The notes: generated by a model not told the origin, from the sequence alone. Shown: positions 46,414 through 56,044, numbered from the stretch's first letter. The stretch is DNA of 64,000 nt from Bog-532 sp963830385 (GCA_963830385.1 CAWHMD010000006.1:186001-250000); one strand, 5' to 3'. Program-made: numbers and translations.

Positions 46414-48403
46414 TCAGGGCTGCTTGGGGGCCAGGTGCTCGACCTTGGGGCGGAGCTGGCGCATGGCGCCGGCCAGGGTGCCGGCCTTCATGGTGGGGGA
46501 CACGACCTCGCCGAAGGTGTCGTTGTCGAACCAGGCGCACATGGCGACGCTGCCGGGCTCCGAGGCGGTGGCGTTGACGCAGACGGCTTTGCCGCCGAGG
46601 GCGCCGGCGCTGGTGAGGGTGGCGCCCTTGAATCGCTTGGTGAAGCTGGTCACCGAGTCGGTTGGTGAGGCGTTGACCAGGTTGCCGCCGATGAGCAGGA
46701 TGATCTGCGGCGTGGCGCCCGAGGTTGAGTTGCCGGACTCGTAGACACCTTCCACGAGGTGGCGGGCCTGGCCGGAGCTCATGTTGACCACATCCTGGCG
46801 CAGCTGGCCGACGTTCATCTGCTGCTCCAGCGCGGGGCGGCGGGCGAAGGCGTTCAGCTGGTTCGGGGCGACCAGGGTGTGGGCCGGGCCGCTGGGCCCG
46901 GACGGGAACGCCACCATGACGATCACGATGATCGCGGCCGCGGCCACCGCCAGCACGCCGCCCAGGGCGAACCAGAGGCGCCGGTCACCGCTGCCGCCGC
47001 GGCGCTCCGGCCGGCCGGGTCGACCGGGGCCGGAGCAGCGCCCCGGTGCCGCTGGTCTTGCTCGCACCGGTGTCGGCCGCGCCGAACGAGTCCGCCGGGG
47101 ACAGGTCGAGCGAGCTGGCGCCGGTCGCGGTGAAGGTCGGCATCGCGCCGGTCGGGGCCGGGGCCAGGTTCGCGAAGGTGCCGGTGGCGCCGCCGTAGGC
47201 GGCCGTCTGGTCGGCGAAGGCCGCCGTCTGGTCGGCGAAGGCGGCCGCCTCGTCGGCGTAATCGGGAGCCGGGGTGAAGGTCGGCGCCGCGTGAAAGGCC
47301 GGGGCATCGGCGAAGTAGGTCGAGGCGGTACCGCCGTCGAGGACGCCGGTGGCGTCGGCCGCCTGGGCGCCCAGGATCGGCGCGTGACCGTCGATCGTGG
47401 TGGCGTCGGGCGGTACGGCCAGCCCGCTGCTGTCCAGCAGGCCCATGGGCGCGGCGGCGTCGGCGAACGCGTGGCTGGCTTCGGCCGCGTCACCCGGGTG
47501 GTAGTTGTACAGCTCGACGTTGTCGGCGATGCCGGTGGCGTCGAGCATGCCCGACGCGTCCAGCATGCCGGTGGCGGCCGGGTCGGGGATGCCCGCCGAC
47601 AGCTCGCTGAGCGTGCCCACCCCGTCCGGGAACTGGCCGGAGGCGTACTCGGCGGCGACGTAACCGGCCGGGCCGGGGTCCGGGGCGGCGTAGCCCTGAA
47701 CGGGCCCGTAGCCGTGGTCGGTGTCGTCGTAGCTCGGCGGGTACTGGTAATAGTCCGAGGGGTAGGACGCCGCGGGTTCCTGCGGAGCCTGGGCCTGCTC
47801 GGCCGCCGCGTACTGGGCGTCCTCGTAGGCCGGGTCGCCGTAGTTGGGGTCGTTGTAGCGGGAGTCGCCGTAGTCCGCGTACCCGTACTCGGCCTCGCCG
47901 GCCTGGGGGTGGTCAGCCTGGGGGTAGCCGGCCTGCTCGTAGCCGGCCTGGTAGCCGTTCGCCTCGTAGCCGGCCGACACCGGGGCGCCGTAGTGCGGCT
48001 GGGCGGGGAGGTTGGGGAAGCTGGGGTGCTCGACGTAGCCCGCTGGCGGCCCGTAAGCCGGCGGCGTCCCGTAGTCGTGGCCGGTGCCGTTCAGGTCGTA
48101 GACGTCGGGGTAGCTGACCTCGCCGTAGCCGGCGTTGTCGGGCTGGGGCTGGTAGTCCACGGCCGGGTAGCTGGTCTCGGCCGTCCCGTACCAGCCCGCC
48201 TCCGTACCCTCCGGGTACTGACCGTCCGCGTACTGCTCTTCCGCGTACTGGCCCTCGGTGTACTGGCCCTCCGCGTCGTAGTGGGCGAAGCCTGAGTAGC
48301 CGCGCTCGGCATCACGAGAATCGTGCACCGCACCGACGGCGGAAGGATGTCGCGCCGGCTCCCACCGGCGGTCGTCCTCCTCCGGCGGCCATCCGCTACT
48401 CAT
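46414..48403 (-). CDS. Tyr/Gly-rich membrane protein, apparent frameshift
   Basis: From ATG 48403 the N-terminal part (about 450 residues) is cytoplasmic and low-complexity, with EGQYTEGQYAEEQY-type and GYQAGYEQAGYPQ repeats. That frame ends at 46985 in PRRQR. Another frame continues without a start: a membrane helix (ALGGVLAVAAAAIIVIVMVA) and an external domain (RHLVEGVYESGNSTSG ... VNATASEPGSVAMCAWFDND) to 46414. One surplus base in GGGG/CCCC at 47026-47044 explains the break. The external part resembles unnamed actinobacterial anchored proteins. The tyrosines could be phosphorylated or phase-separating; function unknown. Confidence 0.7.
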
Positions 48404-48555
48404 ATTCCGGGTCACCCCCGAGTCTGATTAGGCCAGGCCGTACTACGGGCAAATTCCATCATTGCGACAAAACAGGCGTCTCCGCAGCCACATCGGCGAC
48501 ATGGGGGGTCCGCTTCGGTCCTGGGACCACACGTTACTGGTCTAACCTCGTTCAT

Positions 48556-50010
48556 GTGGCTCGAGACGAACGCGGAGTGACGCCCCAGAGCGAAGACTTC
48601 TCCGCCTGGTACAACGAATTGGTCTTCAAGGCGGAGCTTGTGGACCGTGGTCCGGTTCGCGGGACGATGGTCATCCGCCCTTACGGATACCGGCTTTGGG
48701 AACTGCTGCAGTCCGACCTGGACGGGCGGATCAAGGAGACCGGGCACCAGAACGCGTACTTCCCGCTGCTGATCCCCCAGAGCTACCTGCAACGTGAGGC
48801 AGAACACGTCGAGGGCTTCTCGCCGGAGCTGGCGGTGGTCACCTACGCGGGCGGCAAGGAGCTGGAGGAGCCGCTGGTCGTCCGGCCGACCTCCGAGACC
48901 GTCATCGGCGAGTTCATGGCCAAATGGATCAGCTCGCACCGGGACCTGCCGATGCTGCTGAACCAGTGGGCCAACGTGGTGCGCTGGGAGCTGCGGCCGC
49001 GGATGTTCCTGCGGACCACCGAGTTCCTCTGGCAGGAGGGGCACACCGCGCACGCCGACGAGGCCGACGCGATGCGCGAGACCATGCTCGCGCTGCAGGA
49101 GATCTACGCCCGCACCGTCCGCGAGCTGGCCGCGATGCCGGTCGTCGAGGGCGAGAAGACGGCCAGCGAGCGCTTCGCGGGCGCGGTCCGCACGTTCACC
49201 ATCGAGGGCATGATGCGGGACGGGCGGGCGCTGCAGGCCGGCACGTCGCACTACCTGGGCACCAACTTCGCCAAGGCGTTCAGCATCCAGTACGCGGGTG
49301 AGGACGGCGGCCTGACCCTGGCGCACACCACTTCCTGGGGCATGAGCACCCGCATGATCGGCGGCGTGATCATGACCCACGGGGACGACAAGGGCCTCGT
49401 GCTGCCGCCCCGGCTGGCCCCCTACCAGGTCGTCATCGTGCCGATCGGCCGCGGCGAGCAGGCCGCCGAGGTGACCGCGGCCGCGGCCGCGCTGGCCCAG
49501 CGGCTGGCGGGCGCCGGCATCAGGACGCACGTGGACGACCGGCCGCAGCTGTCGCCGGGCTTCAAGTTCAACGACTGGGAGCTGCGCGGCGTACCGATCC
49601 GGCTCGAGCTGGGCCCCCGGGACCTGGCGGCGGGCAGCGCGGTGATGGCCCGGCGGCTGGCCGGGGCCGGCCAGGAGGCCAAGGAGTCCATCTCGCTCGA
49701 GGGAGCGGAACGCCGGCTGGCGGACGAGCTCGAGGCGTTCCAGGCCTTTCTGTTCGAGCGGGCGACCGCCTTCCGGGACGAGCACACACTCGTCACCGAC
49801 GCCTGGGACGAGTTCGCGGCCGCGGTCGCCTCGGGCTGGGCGCTGGCGCTGCACTGCGGCTCGGCCGAGTGTGAGGACGACATCAAGGCGGCGACGGCGG
49901 CCACCGCCCGCTGCATCCCGCTGGACGGGGAGCCGGAGTCCGGCCCGTGCATCCGCTGCAACGAGCCGTCCGCATACGGGAAAAGGGTCATTTTCGGCCG
50001 CGCCTACTGA
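48556..50010 (+). CDS. proS: prolyl-tRNA synthetase, archaeal/eukaryote-type
   Basis: The 484-residue enzyme charges tRNA-Pro. Class II motifs are clear: motif 2 in RWELRPRMFLRTTEFLWQEG and motif 3 in GMSTRMIGGVIMTHGDDKGL, with the proline-site TSE in VVRPTSETVIGEF. The C-terminal zinc-binding extension ends with Cys residues in CGSAEC and CIRC and a terminal GRAY, which is the archaeal-type form (no bacterial editing insert between motifs 2 and 3). It starts at GTG 48556 and is monocistronic, followed by a GC hairpin. Confidence 0.95.
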   Translation: MARDERGVTPQSEDFSAWYNELVFKAELVDRGPVRGTMVIRPYGYRLWELLQSDLDGRIKETGHQNAYFPLLIPQSYLQREAEHVEGFSPELAVVTYAGGKELEEPLVVRPTSETVIGEFMAKWISSHRDLPMLLNQWANVVRWELRPRMFLRTTEFLWQEGHTAHADEADAMRETMLALQEIYARTVRELAAMPVVEGEKTASERFAGAVRTFTIEGMMRDGRALQAGTSHYLGTNFAKAFSIQYAGEDGGLTLAHTTSWGMSTRMIGGVIMTHGDDKGLVLPPRLAPYQVVIVPIGRGEQAAEVTAAAAALAQRLAGAGIRTHVDDRPQLSPGFKFNDWELRGVPIRLELGPRDLAAGSAVMARRLAGAGQEAKESISLEGAERRLADELEAFQAFLFERATAFRDEHTLVTDAWDEFAAAVASGWALALHCGSAECEDDIKAATAATARCIPLDGEPESGPCIRCNEPSAYGKRVIFGRAY

Positions 50011-50020
50011 GCGATCGCCG

Positions 50021-50052
50021 GGGCGCGCCCGGGCAGGACTTTGGGCGCGCCC
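50021..50052. terminator. GC hairpin after proS
   Basis: GGGCGCGCCC occurs at 50021-50030 and again at 50043-50052; since the sequence is its own reverse complement, the two copies pair around a 12-nt loop. No T-run. It starts 10 bp after the proS stop. Confidence 0.55.
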
Positions 50053-50167
50053 AGCGGCGGCCGAGCAAATTTCGGCCAAAGTGTGACAACCGTTACCTAC
50101 GGGACGCTGGTCAGTTTGTGAGGTTCCAACTCACGAGTAACTACCGCCGACCCAGTGGGGATAGACA

Positions 50168-51058
50168 GTGTTCACGACGACGGAATTTGCCCGTATCGGC
50201 ATGGTGTCGGTCCGCATGCTGCGGTGCTATGAGTCCACCGGGCTGCTGCTGCCCCGGCTCGTCGACCCGGGCACCGGGCGCGGCTGCTACGAGGCGAACC
50301 AGCTGCCGCGGCTCAACCGCATCCTGGCCCTCAGCGATCTGGGCTTCACCCTGCCGCAGGTCTGGGCCCTGCTCGACACCGAGGTGAGCGAGTCCGAACT
50401 GCGCGGCATGCTGCGGCTGCGGCGGGCCGAGCTGGCCGCGAAGATCAGCGCCGACACCGCCCGGCTGGCCCGGGTGGAGGCCCGGCTGAACACGATCGCC
50501 AAGGAAGGCTACCTGCCGCGCAACGAGGTGGTCACCAAGGTGATCTCGCCGATCCGGATCGCCGAGCTGGCCGCCATCGCCGACAACTACGCGGCCGAGA
50601 CCCTGGGCCGGGTCATCCGCCCGCTGCAGTCCGCGCTGACCAGCCGGATGGACGCGGCCGGGGTGCAGCCGGACGGGCCCGCGATGGCCTACTTCGATAC
50701 GCGCCCGGGGGCCAGCTATGACGCGCGCCCCGGCCGGCGGCGCGGCGCGGCGCGGGAGACGGTCACCGTGCACGCGGCGTTCCCGGTCAGCGCGGAGCCG
50801 GGGACCGCCGACGACTTCGCGATCGCCGAGCTGCCGGGTGCCGGTCCGGCCGCCACGATCATTCACTACGGTCCGCTGGACGAGGTGGGCACCAGCTTCG
50901 AGGCGCTGGCCCGGTGGATCGACGCGAACGGCTACACCAGCACCGGCCTGGTCCGCGAGGTCTACCTGGACAGCCCGGCCGACGCGCCCGAGCAGTGGGT
51001 CACCGAGCTGCAGGTGCCGGTGCTCAAGGAATCGGAACGTCCTTCTCCGGAAGCGTGA
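50168..51058 (+). CDS. MerR-family regulator with GyrI-like effector domain
   Basis: The 296-residue protein begins with a MerR winged helix (TTEFARIGMVSVRMLRCYES then TGLLLPRLVDPGTGRGCYEA), a coiled-coil dimerisation helix (about 80-125), and a GyrI-like ligand domain at the C-terminus (VTVHAAFPVSAEPG ... IIHYGPLDEVGTSFEALARW). This architecture is typical of multidrug-responsive MerR activators. It starts at GTG 50168 after a GTGGGG tract. Its last 35 bp overlap the convergent dehydrogenase gene. Target genes are not evident. Confidence 0.88.
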   Translation: MFTTTEFARIGMVSVRMLRCYESTGLLLPRLVDPGTGRGCYEANQLPRLNRILALSDLGFTLPQVWALLDTEVSESELRGMLRLRRAELAAKISADTARLARVEARLNTIAKEGYLPRNEVVTKVISPIRIAELAAIADNYAAETLGRVIRPLQSALTSRMDAAGVQPDGPAMAYFDTRPGASYDARPGRRRGAARETVTVHAAFPVSAEPGTADDFAIAELPGAGPAATIIHYGPLDEVGTSFEALARWIDANGYTSTGLVREVYLDSPADAPEQWVTELQVPVLKESERPSPEA

Positions 51059-51824
51059 ACTCGCCGCCCAGGTGGCGGAAGACCGGGTCGTCGGGGTCGA
51101 TCTCGGTCTGGGCCAGTACCTGGTCGGCGTAGATCTCCGCGTCGTCCTTGGGCTCGTAGCCGAGGGCCCGGGCCTCCCCCAGCGACACCCAGCCGCCCCG
51201 GGTGTTGGCCGACACCCCGAAGATCACCCGGAAGCCGGGCGACGGCGCGGTCAGGCAGGCCTCGAACAGCCGTCCGGCGTCGTCCGGGGACAGCCAGGTG
51301 GACAGCGAGCGGGGTGTGGTCGGGAGCTCGGCGCAGGTCAGGATGCGCACGCAGATCGTGTCGAGCCCGTACCGATGGTGGTACAGAGACGCCAGGCCCT
51401 CGCTGGCCACCTTGCCCACCCCGTAGTAGGTGTCGGGCGCCGGGAAGGCGTAGTCGGGGACCGGGAAGCTGGCCCGGGGGGCGAACCCGACCGCGTGGTT
51501 GGAGGAGGCGTAGATGACCCGGGGCACCCCGGCCCGGCGGGCGGCCTCGAACGTGGCGTAGCTGCCACCGATGTTGACGTCGAGGATGGCGTCCCAGGAC
51601 TCCTCGCCCGCGTAACCGCCCAGGTGGATCACGGCGTCGGCGCCCTGGCAGGCGGCGGTCATCGCGTCCAGGTCGGTGATCGACGCCTGGAGCGCCTCCT
51701 CACCCGGCCCGGCCGTCAGCGGCGCGATGTCCAGCAGCCGCAGCGTCCGGTCCGGGCGGGCCAGCCGGCTCCGCAGCATCGTCCCGACCTGCCCGGCCGC
51801 GCCGGTCATCAGGATGGTCGACAC
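51024..51824 (-). CDS. NAD-dependent SDR, uronate-dehydrogenase-like
   Basis: The 266-residue protein has an extended SDR Rossmann motif (MTGAAGQVGTMLRSRL, GxxGxxG), VIHLGGYAG, the Tyr/Lys pair in YYGVGKVASEGL and Ser in YASSNHAVGF. This set (SSNHAVGF and YYGVGK) is characteristic of uronate dehydrogenases, which oxidise glucuronate or galacturonate to the lactone. Length is normal. It runs against the MerR gene with a 35-bp tail overlap. Confidence 0.83.
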   Translation of the reverse strand: MSTILMTGAAGQVGTMLRSRLARPDRTLRLLDIAPLTAGPGEEALQASITDLDAMTAACQGADAVIHLGGYAGEESWDAILDVNIGGSYATFEAARRAGVPRVIYASSNHAVGFAPRASFPVPDYAFPAPDTYYGVGKVASEGLASLYHHRYGLDTICVRILTCAELPTTPRSLSTWLSPDDAGRLFEACLTAPSPGFRVIFGVSANTRGGWVSLGEARALGYEPKDDAEIYADQVLAQTEIDPDDPVFRHLGGEFTLPEKDVPIP

Positions 51825-51923
51825 TCACCCCTCCTCGTCGTCCCGCAGGAAGAACCCCACCCTATCCAGGGCGCCCGCGGGAATCCGGTTGCTGCCCGGC
51901 TCCGGCCCGGTCAGGATCAGGGG

Positions 51924-52949
51924 ATGGGTTCGCTCGGGACACGCTGGGACGAACAGGCCGGCGCCTGGACCGCCTGGGCCCGGGCGCCGGGGCACGACAG
52001 CTACTGGCAGTTCCACCGGGACGCGTTCCTGCCGCTCGTCCCCGCCCCCGGCCGGCTGACCGTGGACATCGGCTGCGGCGAAGGCCGGGTGAGCCGGGAC
52101 CTGCGGGCCGCCGGGCACCGGGTGCTGGCCGTGGACTTCTCGCCCGCCATGGCCCGGGCGGCGGCCACCCATCCGGCCATCCCGGTCCCGGCCGTGGCGG
52201 GCGACGCGGCCCGGTTGCCCGTGGCCAGCGGGAGCGCCGATACGGCCGTGGCGTTCATGTCGCTGCAGGACGTGGACGCGCTGGGGGCCGCCGTGCGAGA
52301 GATCGCCCGGGTGCTGGCGGCGGGCGGGCGGCTGGCCCTGGCCATCGTGCACCCGGTCAACTCGGCCGGGCGGTTCACCGGCGACCGGACCGATCAGGGC
52401 CGCCCGTTCGTCATCACCGGTTCCTACCTGGAGGACCACCCGACGGTCGACGAGGTGACCCGGGACGGGCTGTCGATGACGTTCCACAGCGTGCACCGCC
52501 CGTTGCAGGCCTACACCGAGGCGCTGTCCGGGGCGGGGTTCGTCATCGAGCGGCTGCGGGAGCCGACCAGCCCCGAGCCGGGCACCAAGTGGCGGCGGGT
52601 ACCGCTCTTCCTGCACATCCTGGCCGCCCGGCCGGCTGGGCCGGCCGCTGACCGGGACGGTCAGAACACCACCACGCTGCGGAGGACCTCGCCGCGCTCC
52701 ATCTTGGCGAACGCCTCCTCGACCTCGCCCAGCGCGATGGTCTCCGAGACGAACTTCTCCAGCGGCAGGCGGCCTTCCAGGTGCAGGTCGATCAGCATCG
52801 GGAAGTCCCGGGTGGGCAGGCAGTCGCCGTACCAGGACGACTTGAGCGCGCCGCCGCGGCCGAACACGTCCAGCAGCGGCAGTTCGAGTTGCATCTCCGG
52901 GGTCGGCACGCCGACCAGCACCACGGTGCCGGCCAGGTCCCGGGCGTAG
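51924..52949 (+). CDS. SAM-dependent methyltransferase with antisense C-terminal extension
   Basis: Residues 1-240 form a class I methyltransferase: motif I TVDIGCGEGRVSRDL, Asp in VLAVDFSPAM, VAGDAARLPV, and LALAIVHPVN. The natural domain ends near PLFLHILAARP (about 52635), but the frame stays open for about 95 more codons, reading the reverse strand of the dehydrogenase gene until 52949. That tail (TTTLRRTSPRS and on) looks non-native. Either the genes really overlap or a stop was lost through an indel near 52640-52660. Substrate unknown. Confidence 0.75.
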   Translation: MGSLGTRWDEQAGAWTAWARAPGHDSYWQFHRDAFLPLVPAPGRLTVDIGCGEGRVSRDLRAAGHRVLAVDFSPAMARAAATHPAIPVPAVAGDAARLPVASGSADTAVAFMSLQDVDALGAAVREIARVLAAGGRLALAIVHPVNSAGRFTGDRTDQGRPFVITGSYLEDHPTVDEVTRDGLSMTFHSVHRPLQAYTEALSGAGFVIERLREPTSPEPGTKWRRVPLFLHILAARPAGPAADRDGQNTTTLRRTSPRSILANASSTSPSAMVSETNFSSGRRPSRCRSISIGKSRVGRQSPYQDDLSAPPRPNTSSSGSSSCISGVGTPTSTTVPARSRA

Positions 52950-53746
52950 AAGGCGGCTTTGTAGGTCTCCGGCCGGCCGACCGCCTCGATGACCACGTCC
53001 GCGCCGTTGCCGCCGGTCAGCGCCTGGACCGCCTCGACCAGGTCGGCCTCGCGCGAGTTGACCGTCTCGGTGGCCCCGAACTGACGGGCCCACTCCAGCT
53101 TGCGGTCGTCCACGTCGATGGCGATGATCTTGCTTGCGCCGGCCAGGCTGGCCCCCAGCACGGCGGCGTCGCCGACGCCGCCACAGCCGATCACGGCCAC
53201 CGAGTCGCCGCGGGTGACCGCGCCGGTATTCATGGCGGCGCCGAGACCGGCCATCACGCCGCAGCCGAGCAGGCCGGCCACCTCCGGGCGGGCGGCCGGG
53301 TCGACCTTGGTGCACTGACCCGAGGCGACCAGGGTCTTCTCCGCGAACGCGCCGATGCCCAGGGCCGGGGACAGCACGGTGCCGTCCTCCAGCGTCATCT
53401 TCTGCTGCGCGTTGTGGGTGTTGAAGCAGTACCAGGGGCGGCCGCGCCGGCAGGCCCGGCACTGCCCGCAGACCGCCCGCCAGTTGAGGATGACGAAGTC
53501 GCCGGCGGCCACGTCGGTCACGCCCTCGCCGACCGCCTCGACCACCCCGGCCGCCTCGTGCCCGAGGAAGTAGGGGAAGTCGTCCCCGATGCCGCCCTGC
53601 CGGTAGTGGAAGTCGGTGTGGCACACGCCGCAGGCCTGGATGTGGACCAGCGCCTCGCCGGGCCCCGGATCCGGCACCACGATCGTGGCGATCTCGACCG
53701 GAGCGCCCTTCTCCCGGGCGATCACACCCTGCACGCGCTGCGCCAT
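52661..53746 (-). CDS. mscR: S-(hydroxymethyl)mycothiol dehydrogenase
   Basis: The 361-residue zinc alcohol dehydrogenase oxidises the formaldehyde-mycothiol adduct, with NAD and mycothiol in place of glutathione. Catalytic zinc ligands are in ACGVCHTD and FLGHEAAG. Structural zinc cysteines are in CGQCRACRRGRPWYC. The NAD fold is in VAVIGCGGVGDAAV. FVILNWRAVCGQCRACRRGR, GIGAFAEKT and ALKSSWYGDCLP are strongly diagnostic of the mycothiol-dependent enzyme. ATG 53746 follows GAGGGAG; the open frame to 53803 is dispensable. It is one of the better markers that the host is an actinomycete. Confidence 0.92.
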   Translation of the reverse strand: MAQRVQGVIAREKGAPVEIATIVVPDPGPGEALVHIQACGVCHTDFHYRQGGIGDDFPYFLGHEAAGVVEAVGEGVTDVAAGDFVILNWRAVCGQCRACRRGRPWYCFNTHNAQQKMTLEDGTVLSPALGIGAFAEKTLVASGQCTKVDPAARPEVAGLLGCGVMAGLGAAMNTGAVTRGDSVAVIGCGGVGDAAVLGASLAGASKIIAIDVDDRKLEWARQFGATETVNSREADLVEAVQALTGGNGADVVIEAVGRPETYKAAFYARDLAGTVVLVGVPTPEMQLELPLLDVFGRGGALKSSWYGDCLPTRDFPMLIDLHLEGRLPLEKFVSETIALGEVEEAFAKMERGEVLRSVVVF

Positions 53747-53848
53747 CGACTGCTCCCTCTCCGCGGACCCGGGCGCCCCGGCCGGACCCGGCCACGGCGC
53801 CACCCTGTCCCCCTCTTCTTTATCAGACCGGGGGCACCCGCGCCGAGG

Positions 53849-56044
53849 TCAGGACCTGCCGCCGCCCAGCAGCCCGCTCACCCCGGCCTCGACGCCGCTG
53901 GTCACGCCGTTGACGGTGGAGCCCACCCCGGAGGTCACGTTGCTGACGGTCGCGCCGGTACCGGAGACGAGGCCGTTGGCCGCCGTGCCCGTGCCGGCGA
54001 CGACGTTGTTGGCCGCCACGCCGGTACCGGAGACCAGGCCGTTCGCTGCCGTGCCGGTCCCCGAGACCAGGCCGTTCGCTGCCGCTCCCGTGCCCACGGC
54101 GAGGTCGCCTACGCCCGCCGTCACCCCAGCCACCGTGGCACCGACCGCGCCAGTGGTCCCACTGGCCGCCCCGCCGACGCCCTGGACGAGCGCGCTGGCG
54201 CTGCCGCCGACGGCCGCCAGCGCGCTGTTTCCGCCGCCGAGGGCCTGGGTCGTGCCGCCGATGACGTTGCCTAGGTCGGTGGTGACCGAGCTCACCGTGC
54301 TGCCGAGGCCCTGGGTCACGCCGTTCACGGCCTGGCCGACCCCGGCCACGGTGGTGCCCGCCCCGCCGGTCACGCCCTGGACCACCGCGCCGACCCCGCC
54401 GGTCACGCCCTGGACGGTCGAACCGACATCACCGGTGACGCCCTGCACGGTCGAACCGACGCCGCCGGTCACACCCTGGACCGTGGAACCGAGGCCGCCG
54501 GTCACACCTTGCACGGTCGAGCCCAGTCCGGAGGTGACGCCCTGTACGGTGACGCCCAGACCGCCGGTCACGCCCTCAACGGTGGACCCGAGGCTGCCGG
54601 TCAGGCCCTGGACGGTGGAGCCGGCCCCACCGACCAGCTCGCCGACCGGGCCGGAAGAGTCGGCAGAGGAAGCCGCCGTCCGGGAGGGGGCGGCGTGCCG
54701 GGGCTGGTACCCGGCGGTACTACCAGCGCCGGACCCGGCACCGGACGCCAGGCCGGGCACGACCACGGTGCCCGGGGCGGCCGTCTCCGTGGCCGACGAG
54801 GTGGTGCCGGCGCGCTGACCGGCCACGGACCGGGTGCTGCCCACCGCGCCGTTGGTGACGTTCGCGGCGGTGGCCTGATGCTCGGTCGCCGGCTCAGTCT
54901 GGGTGTGGAACGGCGACATCGGGGACACACCCACCGCGAAGACCATACCGCCGGCCGCCGCCAGCCCGGCGGTGGCAGTGGCGGCCGCGCTCAGCGGGTG
55001 CAGCCGCCAGATCCGCAGCTGGCTGCCGAGCACCGCCTTGGCGCTGAGGGTCGTTTTGGCGCCCATACCGGCCTTGGCTCCGGCCGCCGCCTTGGCCCCG
55101 GCCGCCGCCTTGCCGCCCGCCGCCGCCTTGCCACCAGTGACCGCCTGGCCGGCGGCCGTCGTCTTGGCCCCGATGGACGGGCTCAGGTTCAGCAGCTCCT
55201 TGCCGCTGGCGCCCATCGCGGAGATCAGCAGGGCGGGGGTGAGGATAGCGCCGAGCCTGCTGTTCAGCTCGACCAGCTCACCGGCCAGCGAGTGGCAGCT
55301 GTCGCACTGGGCCAGATGGTCGTGGACGGCCGCCTGGCGGCGGCGGCTGAGCCGGCCGCGGGTGTCGGCGCTGAGTGCCTCGGCGTAGGCCCGGCAGGCA
55401 TCCGGGATGTTCGCGCCCACGTGCTCGGCCAGGTAAGCCTGGCGCAGGCCCTCGCGGGCGCGGACGGCCAGGGCGGACACCCCGTTGGCGGACAGCCCGA
55501 ACGCGGGGGCGACGGCGGCGGGCGCCCTGGCCTCCACCTCCAGCTGCCACAGCACCGCCTGCCAGCGGGCGGGCAGCTTGCCGAACGCCCGGGCCACCAG
55601 CGTGGCCTCGACGCGGGCCTCGGCCTCGGCCTCGGGGCCACGGGACAGCCGGGCCAGCCCCAGGTTCTCCTCGGGCACCCGGTCGTCCAGGTCCTGCTCG
55701 AGGTCGCCCACCGCGGTGGTGCGGCGGCTGGCCCTAAGCCAGTCGTTGGCGGTGTTGCGGACCGCCGCGAGCAGATAGGCGCGGAACGCCAGGCCGGGGC
55801 CGCCGCCGGCCCGGATCGCGCCGAGCACGCGGGTGAAGGCCTCGGCCACGATGTCGTCGGCCACGTCCCGGGGCACCATCGACAGGGCCACCGCGCGCGC
55901 GGCCGGCGCGTGCTCCACGTACAGGTCCTCATAGGTCCGGCCAGCCACATCGCCGACCGGCAGGATGGCCAGCTCATCCGGCTTGCGGTGCTTGGGCCGG
56001 TGGGTGGGCTCGGAGCTGAGATCGTCCGTGGTCCCGTGGAGCAC
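53849..56044 (-). CDS. ECF sigma factor fused to membrane anti-sigma region and repeat tail
   Basis: From GTG 56044 (GGAGG upstream) the 731-residue protein has a sigma-70 region 2 (YEDLYVEHAPAARAVALSMV ... AFRAYLLAAVRNTANDWL, about residues 38-105), a region 4 (KLPARWQAVLWQLEVEAR ... LSANGVSALAVRAREGLR, 155-210), a zinc-finger-like HDHLAQCDSCHSLAGEL, an Ala/Lys-rich linker, one membrane helix (SAAATATAGLAAAGGMVFAV, about 345) and a secreted tail of about 350 residues with 11-residue repeats such as GVGSTVQGVTG. Fused ECF/anti-sigma proteins are known in actinobacteria. The sigma part may be released by proteolysis; that is inference. Confidence 0.85.
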   Translation of the reverse strand: MLHGTTDDLSSEPTHRPKHRKPDELAILPVGDVAGRTYEDLYVEHAPAARAVALSMVPRDVADDIVAEAFTRVLGAIRAGGGPGLAFRAYLLAAVRNTANDWLRASRRTTAVGDLEQDLDDRVPEENLGLARLSRGPEAEAEARVEATLVARAFGKLPARWQAVLWQLEVEARAPAAVAPAFGLSANGVSALAVRAREGLRQAYLAEHVGANIPDACRAYAEALSADTRGRLSRRRQAAVHDHLAQCDSCHSLAGELVELNSRLGAILTPALLISAMGASGKELLNLSPSIGAKTTAAGQAVTGGKAAAGGKAAAGAKAAAGAKAGMGAKTTLSAKAVLGSQLRIWRLHPLSAAATATAGLAAAGGMVFAVGVSPMSPFHTQTEPATEHQATAANVTNGAVGSTRSVAGQRAGTTSSATETAAPGTVVVPGLASGAGSGAGSTAGYQPRHAAPSRTAASSADSSGPVGELVGGAGSTVQGLTGSLGSTVEGVTGGLGVTVQGVTSGLGSTVQGVTGGLGSTVQGVTGGVGSTVQGVTGDVGSTVQGVTGGVGAVVQGVTGGAGTTVAGVGQAVNGVTQGLGSTVSSVTTDLGNVIGGTTQALGGGNSALAAVGGSASALVQGVGGAASGTTGAVGATVAGVTAGVGDLAVGTGAAANGLVSGTGTAANGLVSGTGVAANNVVAGTGTAANGLVSGTGATVSNVTSGVGSTVNGVTSGVEAGVSGLLGGGRS
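53950..54630. repeat. 33-bp repeats in the sigma-fusion tail
   Basis: Eight or nine 33-bp units (54358-54630) encode GLGSTVQGVTG-type 11-mers. A second group (about 53950-54100) encodes GTGTAANGLVS-type 11-mers with the same period. Units keep the reading frame and would form a regular beta-rich or coiled extracellular rod. Confidence 0.75.

Noticed and set aside
48412..50079. 555-codon leftward frame opposite proS
   Set aside because: The plus strand is a textbook prolyl-tRNA synthetase; long antisense frames are expected at this GC content.
51825..53795. 656-codon leftward frame over the methyltransferase and dehydrogenase
   Set aside because: Arg/Gly-rich shadow translation of two conserved genes in other frames.
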